Assembly: GCA_013396755.1 (NCBI GenBank)
Contig: VWZF01001872.1
Location: 203,041-267,040, forward strand
Length of the DNA stretch: 64,000 nucleotides
Source: Sclerurus mexicanus
Lineage: Eukaryota > Chordata > Aves > Passeriformes > Furnariidae
Reading direction: 5' to 3'
Positions 26,601 through 38,600 of the stretch are shown piece by piece; positions within the stretch are counted from its first letter, which is position 1; every line of letters starts with the position of its first letter. The notes under the pieces were generated by a model. That model worked only from the letters and a program-made list of their open reading frames with translations, was not told the origin of the DNA and did not search any database. A program made the position numbers and the translations under genes.

Positions 26601-29600
26601 CAAATATTTAGGCTTCCCCCATTCGCAATTCTTTGCAGAAGCTGCTCTTATCACATCTCAGTGACAAACAAACTGCACTTAAAACAATGTGCAAATGTGC
26701 ATACAAACAGATTTATCCACATGCAGCCGAGGTCCCGAGCAGGTGAGTACAGGCACAAAAGTGATGTTCTCTCACAGCACCCATACACAAAAGTTAAGAG
26801 GTCACAAAGCACTTTCCATTCCCTGGTCAGGCTGCATGACACAAATGTATTGAAAGGCGAAGCTGCCAGCTTTTTGTAGGCTCTGTCCCGGACAGGTGGG
26901 CAGTGAAAGGATGGAGAAAAGTCAGAGAATGGACTTGACTGATGGGGTCAAGTTCAGTCTGTGTTCTCCCTTCCCAATCCAATATCCTAGCCAAATGGAG
27001 AAAAGCACTGAATAGAGCAGTGCGATTTATGTCTGGAGCAGGCCATTAAAGGATGTTTTTGTTCCAAGAGGGAGACGGATCAGAGATGGAAACGTATTCA
27101 GAGCTGCAGTATCCTGTATGTGCAGCTCTCTATGAAGACAGTCAAGCTCTAAATCAGGTGGGCATGCTCAGGATACAGGGAGCAGTGCAAAGGGGAGCAG
27201 AGCAGATTGACCATCAATAGAGATGAGAGCAGAGAAGGAGTGGGGCTGGAAAGAGAAGTGCACAGGAGGCAAGCAGTGGGGTTTTCGGGGCACAGCACAT
27301 GAAGGTGTGATGCACCTCTGTCTGTAAGATAATGCAGACAGTGATGGGGGGGTGTGAAGGGGAGGAAATCAAAACAGAAACAAAGCCAAGGACTAGTATA
27401 AAGAAAACCTATTGACACTCAGATAAATACGTTGGATGGGTTTGCAAATCAGTGCTTCTCTGGAGCTTTTTAAAATTGGTCTGTCACAGGCTCACATCTT
27501 TTAGTGCTGGAGGAAGTCTCCATAGAATCATAGAATTGTTTGGATTGGAAGGAACCTCAAAGATCACCTAGTTCCAAGCCCCCTGCCAGGGGCATGAATA
27601 CTTCCACTAAACCAGGTTGCTCAAAGTTCCACCCAGCCTGATGTTGAACACTTCCAGGGATGAGGCATCCCCAGCTTCTCTGGATGTTTCAGTGTTTCAC
27701 AACTCTCACGGTAAAGAATTTTTGCCTGTGTCTGATTTAATTGTTCAGTCACCGAAGACAGGCTGCAATTTTATTTACTTGTTGTCTGATCTCAGTGCTG
27801 TGTTTCATGTGGATTCCAAGTGTGCAATATATTGCCAGGTGATCATGGGAGAAAATAATCTTTTCCTCTGTGAACCAGTTCACTCAATTTCACTATTATT
27901 AGCAAGTATTCAAAAGTCACAAATTGTGTGTTTGTAGGTTGTCTGACAGGTTTAAAGCCGTGAGATTTGAAGAAGGAAAAGGAAAACCAATCACAGATTA
28001 TATTTATTTTTCCCATGGCTTTCAGAACTTTAGACCTGTGACTCAGATCTTTTAGTCCTCTTTTTCCCCCCCCACAGTAGCTGGGAATAGAAACTTCTTT
28101 TTTTGCTGTAATCTGGAATTGTCAAGTCATAACAGGATTTCACACTTGAAGGTTTCTGCCGTGCATTCCAAGACTCACAATAAAAATCACAACAGTCAGT
28201 AATAGCATCTCAGAGTTTGTGTTGTTGGAAGTGAAGCAAGCCTGGAAGAAACAAAACAAAAAAGAGTCATAAAAAGACCTTTGCTGGAATCTTTATTTCT
28301 TCCTTCTCCTGTAGGAGAGGCTGCAGAGGCAGAATTTTAAAAAATGTTCAGTTCCAAACAGCTCCCATTGTGACAATTCTGCCGCCTGTTCAAACAAGCT
28401 CAGTCTCCAGTGTACACAGCACTCACGAAAGCCCAGCCATGTATTTTGCTGCCTAAATGGGAGCTGAGCTGTTTTGCAAAGTCTGTCCCCTGGGACCTAT
28501 CAAGCAATGGATACCATGGAAATGTGAGCAATAATGACAGTGTATTATGGGGTGAAAGATAATGTCATATTACACTAATGCAAATTACACTTTGTGTGTG
28601 TGGGAAGGGCAATTTACAACATAACCTTAAATTTCTCTATCTTTGTGTATTTTGGGCCTGATTCTCTTGTTCACACTCGTTTCACCTAACGTCATGTCAC
28701 TGCCTGCAGTAGAAAGAAACATGATTCATGCCAGTGACAGCAAGAGGAAATTAGCTCCCTTAAATCTTAACCAGAAGTTGCATTAACACTGTTTTACATA
28801 ATATTTTGCATTATTCTGTCCCACTTACACAGCACCAGAGATGTGTAAAGAACTTGAGGATATTTATAGAGTGGAGGAAAGTGGCTCACAGCCACAGCAC
28901 TGGAGTCACCTTGCCTGGTGTTGGGTGACCCCAGCAATTCTGAAAGAAAAGCTGGCACTGTGTGTTTTTAATTGACTCTTCACTGAAAGTGAATGCAGTC
29001 ACCATTGCAGTGATAGATGGGGAAAAAAATGAGATGATCAGTGAATGAACTACTGTAGCAGGTGGTAGTAGGTGTTGCTTATTAGATGTTCAGTATTACA
29101 AAAAAGAACAGAACGACAGCAATCCCCCAGAGAGACACCTCTCTAAGAATTAATCTGACACCTGTCATCACTCTGCAAGACAAGGTTGCTTAACAGTCCA
29201 AAGCTTGCAAGGCGATAATGGAGAGAGAGTGAAGAAAGGGCTGCTGACTGAGACCTTTGCCTGCATTTGTGTCCGCTCATGTCATGGATTATGTGGCTAC
29301 CAACCATGCTATGGTGGCACATACTGAATGTGAATGATTGTGGTGGAGTAGCTTTCTGTTGTTATCCATGAAACCTCAGCTGGGCTCACGGCCTCCACAA
29401 TAAGGTGCAGCCTGCTGCAGAACTTGGGTGTCTCCTTTTTGGAAGACAGAAAAGCTTGGACTAGGGCCACTCTTTTCCAGAGATGTCAGCATTTATGTGT
29501 CAAAGATAAATGCACTGGATTTTGCTCTCTTTCTGGAGGCCACTGTAACCCTGGGGTTAAGTCTGCAATTAGGACACTTCACTTCTGAGCTTCCTTCTTC

Positions 29601-32600
29601 ACAGCACCTGGCAGCTCCACCTGAGCCCCCTTTGGCAGTCTGTGGCTATGCAGTGCCCATGTGTTTGTTTGCTCCTCTTCCCCCCACCCCAAGAAAAACA
29701 GCTTATCTCTTGTTTCATTTGCACTCTTTGTGGCAGTTGTTTTAGCTAAATGTCTGTTGGGAGGTGTTCTAAGTGGTTTATTTTTTTCTCCCCTCTTGTT
29801 TTTCTTTTTTGATGCTCATGCTGACCTGATCCATGTCTTGCTCTCTGCCTGAAAAGAGGTGAGGTCTCTGTTAGTCCCTGGATCACAATTTCTATGGCCT
29901 TGGAGAAAGCTTAAGAGAGTTCTTTCTCTTTTATAAGTACTCTGGAAAGCTCGTTTGTCCCAACAGGTGTGGTTTTTTCTGGAGTTTTAGTCTCTCTTTT
30001 GGCTTCCTCAGGCTTAAGCTGAAGAGTACTTTGAAGGCAAGGATGGAGGACACAATGCTTGAACTTGATTCAGTATTCTAAGGGAAGTTACTGTACCAAG
30101 ATGAAGCTTGGTGTGCTCATGCTACTGAGAAAATGAACAATAGCTCTTTGTACAGCTGAAGCTTTGTAAGTGCTGGAAATGTCATGTTTTGATATTTTCT
30201 GTGGTGACACTGAGGAGTGACAAAGATTTAGATAATTTGAGGTTATATCATGAACAGGCTGTACAGGATAAGGTGTCTGAGCCAGTCAGAGGTGCTAGAA
30301 GGCTTTGCTTGTCAGTGAGGCAGAAGTGGGGAGCTGCTGAGGAGCTTGACAGTGCTCCTGACAGAGCTATGGATCATGCTGACCATCTGCAAGTGCAAAC
30401 CTCCAATTTCTAAATATATCTTTACAAGGATATGTGGCAAGGGAGACAGCGAGCACCGGGAACCCGACAAAGAGATCAGTGGGAAGACTTTGCTTGCCTC
30501 TGAATGAAACCAGTGTTTCTGGGGCAGTTTTTCCTCAATAGCAGAACTGGTTTAAGGTCTCTCACTACCTCATACTGTCAACTGGACTTGTCTTTCCGTG
30601 GAGTTCATTTAATTTGTGTCTGGCCATTCATCTGGACATGCTTTCTCTTGCATTGGTGCAAAGGAGGCAGTGATGGTATGCAATGTGAGGTTAGCTTTGC
30701 AGCTTGAGGACAAGGCATCTGGAGCAGCACACCAGCTGTTCCAGCTGAGCTCCTTTTGCTTACACTTGTTTACAGAAGAGGCCTCAGTTATGAGGTCTAC
30801 AGCAAAGGGAAAAGACCTGTGTGGCACGGAAAGCTGTGAGTTATCAGTGAGCTTGGCAGTATGTTTACTGTTGGACACACAGCTGATTGGTGTCTCTTTG
30901 CAGTGGCTTGGCTCACCATTTCAGCTGATGTTCAGGAATGTAATGTGTGAAATGACAGCTAAACCTCAGATCAGTGAGAGTTCAGTAAGAAGGGCCACAA
31001 GTTGGAGCACCAGCTTGCACTATGCACACAAAATGAAATTATTTTGACTACGGGTGTTGGCTGAAAAAAAAATATAAAAACCCACAAACAAAAAAACACC
31101 TGCATCTCTTTCTGTGTACTTTCTGTACAATCTATCTACTGGAATGGTTCCTCAGTTCTGAAAATTTCCATAAAGGAGCATGTACAGGAAAATCCTGCCA
31201 ACCACATGCTAGCTGGATGGACTGCCATGTGTCCTGGGGCAGGGGAGGAAGGAAAGAAGGCACGCTTGGACAAGCACCCTGGCTGAGGAACATAATGACA
31301 CTTCAGTCTCTGCATTCTGCAAAATGTCCTGCCAGCTACTGTCACAAGTGCTGATAGGAGGGAGATTTGCTTTTACTCCAGTTAAAATGACAATTGGTGG
31401 CTTGGTCCACGATGGGATGGGTGCTGAGAATTATGTTCTCTTCCATCTGGTTTTCTCTAAGCAGGGCATTGATTGCCTCAGACAGCTATCTCCTTTTGAC
31501 TTTGTGTGCATCAGCTCTGTCCCTCACCGTGTAGCTGAGGAGGATTTGAAAGCCTGAGAGGTGAGATATAAGAAACTAGAAAAAACAAGATTTCTCACCC
31601 CCTCCTGAACCAGTCCCCCGTTCAGATCACAGGGCGATTAGCGCTCGGGAGTGAATCAGCTCAGCCGTCGGTCCTCACCCTCGGGAAGAGGCAGGCGGAA
31701 AGAAGGCGAAGTGACGGGGCGATGCTGAGCAGGAGCGGGGCAGGCGGGGGCGCGCCTCGGGGCACACCTGCCCCGCACAGCTGGCTCGGCTGCCCGGAGC
31801 CTCCTCCGCAGCCCTGCCCCGGCTGCCCGACCCCGCCGCGCTCTCCCCGCGGCTGGGACGTGCCAGACGAGTCTGCCTGCCTGTGATGGCCACGCTAATC
31901 AGGTTTGATGGCAAGTGTCTGGAGGGAGCGAGGGTCACTGTAGCATCTGCAGAGTTTGTCAGGAAGGGCCTCTGGATGCCACGGGAGTGAGACAGACGAT
32001 TTCCTTTTTACAGACCCAGGAGGGAGCTCAAAGACTTTGCTCAACCCTGTGCTTCCTGGAACTCCTCTTACCCTCCCACCATTTTTCATCCCTGTGACAT
32101 ACTTGTGTCCACCTACTGCTGTGTTTGAGTGGTGGCTTTCCTCCTGCAGGATATCCCAGCAAGAGTAGTACTGCCAGCAAGGTACCATCGAGCACCCTTC
32201 TCCACCCCTCACCCGAGGGTCTGGGTAAGCAGCAGGGAAGCATTATGTGAGCATTGTTTGGTGAGGATCCTTCCTTCGATGCCCACAGCTGAGGCCATTT
32301 CATTTCTTCCTTTCCCCTGTCTCCTTGTGAGGGTGAGTGGAGAAAAGACCTTTCAGAGCCCACACCTGGCACTCATGAATATTTAATGTTTCTAGCTTTT
32401 CTTTCCCTTGAAGAGCAAAACCTTTTCATATTTGATGCCCTGGAAGTCTGTTTGGTTGCTGAATGTTAGTTCATCAGTGATCTCCCTCCCTGCTTTTCCT
32501 TCAGACTACCCAGCCCTTCTTCCTTTCCCTTCTTGAGCAGTGTATCATTTTTTTTCAAAGGATGCTTCAGAAAAGGTCACTGTCCCTTTCATATCCCTTC

Positions 32601-35600
32601 CTTGCTGTGAGCCAGCATGGCTTCTGCTCTGCCAATAGTAAAGGACAAATGGGGATGTGGGGAAAGGCAGTGCTGGGAAGGGAGGCCCAGAAACATGTGC
32701 ACATAAGCTGAGGAGCAACAGAGAGGCAGACAGCAGTTGTAGGCACAGCAAGAGAAAAGTAAAGTGGCAGAGGCAGCAGAAGGTAGGAAGGAGACAGAAA
32801 CAGAATTTTGCCAAAGAACTGGTTTTCCAGCACCTTCCAGAATTTGTCATGCAAGATACCTTGGTGTTGCTGTAGGTGGCAGCTTGTCCAGCAAAGACTT
32901 TTTTGTCTCCCTTTAGAAAAGGGAGACATTCCAGTTCCACAAAACACAATGCTTCCACAGCTGCACTGACAAATATGCCTTCTGCTCATTTCCATTGCCC
33001 AGCAGTTGCTTTAAAGATCTCATTATTTTGGCCACCAGTCTTTACAGTAAATTATCCTCTGCTATCCTTAGGCTTTTCAGCCTTTCCGCCTCTTTTCCCC
33101 ATACCTTGTAGGTGCTGGAGGAACCAGGGACTGTTTGCAACCTGCTTCCAGTCAGACTGGGTAGACCTTGAAGCACACTGTTCTGTGAGTCCTGCCTGAG
33201 TAGGGCTTGTTCCCTCCTGTCCATGAAAGCGTTCAGACACCTGGCAGTGAAGGCCCTTCCTTGGAAACCTGTAGTTGATGCGCTAGCTTGGCTGTCAAAC
33301 CAGCCCGTTCCTTCCTGGGGGATGGGGGACTGCAAAGAACCAGCCACAGGCAGACTAGGCTGCTGGCTCTGGGGGGAATAGGGAGACTGAGAAACCTTTC
33401 TCTCAGAGTTCCCATAGTGGCATACAAACACACTGCCAAAATGCCAGAGCAGAGGACAGGGCACATGCACTGCAATACTCTGAGTGTTGCAGGCAGCAGG
33501 GGAGGCCAACAAGGAACGAAACAAAGGTACTGAGCTTGTGTTTACATCATGTCTTTCATCTATATGGAAGTAATAGTTGAAATACTGACACTAGCTGAGC
33601 AAACTCAGCAAAGGAGGTCTATTTGATGGTCCAAACTGATGCCTCTGGTGAGAAATGGGTTCCCAGAAAAATTGCTTTGTAGTTTAGGGCAGGAAGCAAA
33701 AGGAGCTTTGCACAAAGTGAAGTGATGGATTTGTTTTAAAGATAGTTGGCCCATAGGAGAATTGTAATTTATGTTTGTATGAGTGTAGCTTCAGTGTTAG
33801 TGCTTTCTGAAGAGCCAGTCTCATATTCACAGTCAACATCAATGGGAAGGGAAAGACGAATCTGTTTAACAGTGAGGTTTTTAAAAAATAGAAATTTGGT
33901 TTTGTTTAGATTTAGAAATGGAACACGTCAATGCTGAAATCCTTTGTGATATAGAAAAGATGCCAAGTGATGGGGCCACCTGCCAGTTCTTGGGTCAGGG
34001 CCACCAGTCCCTCCAGGGCCTAACAGGAGGGCCATAGCTATGATCTTGGAGCTGTGGATAGCATAATCTTGTACCATCAGTAATCCCTCTGAGAGTCAGG
34101 ATGGAGAACGTATGGGCAGGCAGGATGTTTCCAAGAAAAAGGCAGGCAGTTTTGCAAGTCATTTGTCTTCTCTTGGAACATGGACAAAATCAATTTTTGC
34201 AAATTATGACCCAACAAATGTGTTGTCTGTAAAATTCTGGTGAGAATGTCTGTTTTATCTGTTCTATGTTTCAGCATAAGGACAGTCTCCTTGCCATTAC
34301 CCAGCTCTGAAATGGAACTAGCATCAGTTGATCGTTAAAACATTACCCGCTCTTGCAGCACTACTGGCACAGCTTCCTGTGTCACTTGGCTCTCCCTAAT
34401 GTCCTGACTAGGACAGTTTATGGGAACTACAGAGCTGGTGTTGTGAAGCAATACTAATGCTGGGAACATGGTGCGCTGCAGTGAGGGTGAAGGGTCTTGA
34501 AGTCAAAGTGCTGTCCACAACATTTCTCCAGGGCCTGGCAGGTCACAGCTACCAGCAGCAGGGCACTGTGGCTGTGCGGTTGGACTTTGTGTGGTGAGAA
34601 ATCAGACAGCTGTCAGTGACTCATGACATGTCCGCGGTCCCCAGTGAGTGGCTGGAGCTGTGCCCCTGCACTGCTGAGTTACTGATGTACTTGTCTAGAA
34701 GCTGCCTTAACGGGGTGACTACTGACGCAGTTGGGCAGTCATGCAGCAGGGCTTAGCTACTGCTCCACAGCCTGACCTTAGAGCTAATGCCTTCGTTCTT
34801 TGTCCTTCATGGCCTAATGTAGCCATCTTTAAACATCTTCTCCTCCTTACCTGTAAATACCACTCCTGTCTCTTCCACCCCCATTTGTCCCCAAAACTTT
34901 CCCTACTAATGTAAACCAGTCTGATTTCCCATACCTGGCATGCTTCTCCCTCTTCCTTCGGTGTGTGTGCATCCCTTGCCTGCATGCCCCCCTGCGGGCA
35001 CCACTTCCCTTCTCTCTCTGTGGCAAGCAGTCCGGGGAATAGACATGGAGCATAATGTACAGCATCATGTGGCCAATTACTTGATGCTGGGCACACAAGG
35101 GGGATTATCTGGTGCCTCAAAGGGCTGTCAGAGAATCCTAATCTTATCTTCCCCTCCTCTTTCCCTTTCCTCTGCCATCTGAAGTAATGAACTGGTTATA
35201 AATACCTAATTAGCTAATTATTTGCTGGCCTACATGGAATGTCTTCAGTGAAGGAAATCCCTGGGCACCTGAGGGAGGGACCTCCATGGAGGCTAGATGA
35301 CCTCATGAGGTGTGTGCAGGGGTAAAGGTAGTACAGTGATGCTCAGAAGAATTTACAGACTTTCATCATCCCTGGAGAGCAGAGGAAAAGTCCTTAGCTC
35401 CATAGAGAAATGAGCCTATCTTTACCCCCACTTGTGGCTGTGTGAGCTGGAAAGCCAAGGGGAAAATTAAACCACAGAAATAATTCATTAGGTAATTAGA
35501 AATTGAAAAAGAAAAAAAGCTTTTTGGAAACATTTGCACTGGGCAAAGGTTCTGTGCTGGCAGGATTTTGGGCTGTGCTTGATACTTTTGTGCTCCAGTC

Positions 35601-38600
35601 CTGTTGAGGCAGGAGGACTAGCCAAGGCACTGTCTCTTGGTAATGCTGTCACTGAGAAAACCAGTTTGTGCCAGTTTATATGTGCTGGCCTTGGTCTGTC
35701 AGTACATTTCTCACAGGTTGCAGCATGCAGTTGTTGAGCTGGGATGACTTTCAGTCTGAGACATCTGAGGGTGGGGCCATGGAACTGCCACGCACCTTTG
35801 GGACATTCGTCACTCTCTTGCCTTTCTGCAGGGAAAGGGGAGGGAGGGATGTCAGTCAGATAGCTGATGGCACCAGAAGTCTCATTCCCTTTTCTTCTCT
35901 CTGCTGCAGATGGAGGCCTAGGGTTAAAAGCTCACAGCATCACAGCAGCTCTGCTGGCTGCCTGTCAGTAGAGGTTAGGACAAGAAGTGGCAATAACCAT
36001 AAATCTAGCCTGGTTTGGACAGTAGTTAATTTCTGACACTGTTTTTATCTTCCTGTGGCCTTTTTTTTTTTTTTTGGTGCTTGTTTCATAAACTTTTTTT
36101 CCTTTTCTTCTCCTTCCCTTCCTCTCTCCCTTTCTCTGTCCCACACTTGCTCCTTCTGGCTTTCTTCTCTCTGCAGGCATGCGCATCCTTGTGAACTTGC
36201 TCCTGGATACCTTGCCCATGCTGGGGAACGTCCTTCTTCTCTGCTTCTTTGTCTTCTTCATCTTCGGCATCATCGGGGTGCAGCTGTGGGCTGGGCTGCT
36301 GCGCAACCGCTGCTTCATGGAGGAGAACTTCACGATGTGAGTGACTGAGTTTGTTTCTTCCAGGAGTGTTTTTCTTTCCCTTCCCTGTGCTTGCCTTCCA
36401 CTGCCTGGCTCTCTGTGTATCACTGACTCCAAACAGCTTTAGGGTGACAGTGTGCAGAGTGTTGGTCTGATCTTGCAGTGGAAAGGGAGGGCAGGCAAAG
36501 ACAGCTGGTTTTCATCTGTTTTCACGGTCCCCAGAAGAATGAGGCTGGGCTCATTTGGGTTGAATCAAGGCACAGGTTAGCACAGTCGCCTCCTCCAGCC
36601 ACATCCAGTGATACAAGATGCTGCTTCTACACCAAGAAAGAACTGAAACTCTGAAACACCAGCCATGCTACTTTTCTCTTGAACTTGTTCCCCCTTCAGA
36701 AAACAACACCCAGAGGAGTCTTACAGAAAACTATAGTGCTGCCCGATGTTTCTAGGGTTATCTTGGGCACCTCCAAGATGGAGCTGAGGTCACTGTTTGG
36801 ACAGTAGTGCATTACCTTTGGAGGCTTTGGAGGGACACTGGGAAATCATTGGAAAACTTCAGGAGTAGAATTGCATGTGGGTGGTGCCATGGGGGCAGGA
36901 TGGAGGGCTGGTGGGAGAGGTATCCCACAGCTGGGTTAGTGAAAGTGTGAACATCTGAAAGCAAAGAATGGCTGTTTGAATGGGACAAAAAACTCAAGGG
37001 AAAATGTGGGCACAATTCAGGCAGAGAGCCTGAAGCCAAACAGGGATCAATTACAGGTATCTGAGGTTTTAGGTGTGAGTCTGCAGAACACAGCTGTACT
37101 TGTCCCCACAGGCAGTGGGGTAGAAAAGCTCCTGCCTGTCATGAATTCTCAGATTACCCAGTTTCAGGACGCAGCTCCTCCTGTTGACTTTCTGGCTTTA
37201 GCAGATCTTAGGCTTTAAAATGTTTTCTTAAAACCCTATGCTAATCCCAGGTGTACTATCAGTTTAGACTGCCTTAAAAAAAAGCTAAAGCTGTAGATCA
37301 GTTTAGACTGACTAAACAGTTCTGAAGCTTTAGATCATCTCAAATTGGGGGAAAAAAGAGTGTGAAAGTATAGTGTGTAGAAGAGCAGTGAAGATGGAGA
37401 GTAGAAGCTGCTTAAAGCAGGCATTTCTGGTGTTTATTTATTCCTTTGGGAAAAACTAATGTTTAGAATGATTGTCCTTTATGTAAATCAGGAGTAGTAC
37501 TACTTTAATGACTGTAATTACATCCGTGCAGAGCTGATGTAACTGAAAGTGAATTGGTGCCACAGCCTTCAAAGTGACAGATATTACAAAATGTTTGACC
37601 ATTACTAAAGAAATCAATTCTGAATGTATCCAGTTCTCCAATTACGAGGATGAGTTATGACATGTCTTTGTGGTTTAGTCCTACTTAGTTTGGAATCAAA
37701 GACTTTGTGTCTTTTGTTTTTAATCAACACCTGTCCTCTTCCAATGACTCTTAGTGCAAAAATCTGCATTCACACAGTGTAAAAGTTGTGTACGGTAGCT
37801 TTGCAAGGAATACACCAGCGAAAGTTTAATCAAAAATTTTTAATCTCCACCTTTTACTTTCCTGATCATTAGCTCATCTCTAGCTAAGCAAGCATAGATT
37901 ATTTTAATTATTCATGCATTTGAAAGGTGCTTGCATTATTTGGAAAAAAGCACGTGAACTTGTCATGAAACATTGTACCCATAATGCCACCTGCCAAGGA
38001 GTCAAAGTTAAGGTTAAGTCAATTTTAACTTTGCATTTCCAGATTTTAAGGCTTATCTGTGCAACTCTAATTATGCATGAACTGGATTTTTTCTTTTTTT
38101 AGAAGTACAGAAGGTTCACTGGGAAATGTTATAAAACATGTCCATCAACAGTTACATATATGAGCACATCACAGTAAAGCCTGATGAACTACCTTAATAT
38201 CATTGCATCTGATTTAGCTTTGGTGATAATGGGGGGAGTGATCAGACTGCAAATCTCTGCATTCCAGCTTTTCTTCACCTTCGTGCAAGCAGAGATTGTG
38301 TTGGCTTGGGATAACCTGATGGCAGACAAAACTCTGAAAACTGGGGACTCCCCCTGGAAATTTTCTGTTTTTCAGGAGCCTTGCCTTCCTTTCCCTTCTC
38401 CTGAGACAATAAACCTGGAAATGTCTTACCCAGTTCAGTCCCTATGACAGAATGGGAGCTCTCAGCTCCACCAGTGTAACTGATGGGAAACTGTCATAGG
38501 AAATTTATGACTGTGGGTTTTTTCACTCTTGCAGACAAGGTGACATTGTCTTGCCCCCTTATTACCAACCTGAGGAAGATGATGAGATGCCCTTTATCTG

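Larger units (their letters stand above)
20510..36176 (+). other. CACNA1I: Intron 4 of CACNA1I (15.7 kb)
   Basis: The ends are standard (GTAAGT; CTCTGCAG). The intron contains two CR1 fragments (24213-24363 sense, 27521-27740 antisense), two A-tracts of 15-16 bases, a G/T-rich stretch around 24680-24730 and an isolated CpG island at about 31633-31875. Near 35200-35520 lie several TAATTA-type sites. A weak, diverged CR1-like patch may lie near 23144-23265 ('gatgataccaagccgg') but is not claimed. No coding exon was found, and the serine codon split between exons 4 and 5 joins exactly. Confidence 0.85.

Noticed and set aside
31675..31938. Minus-strand 87-residue open frame over the CpG island
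   Set aside because: It is Arg/Ala/Ser/Pro-rich, as expected of any frame through GC-rich sequence, with no recognisable domain.
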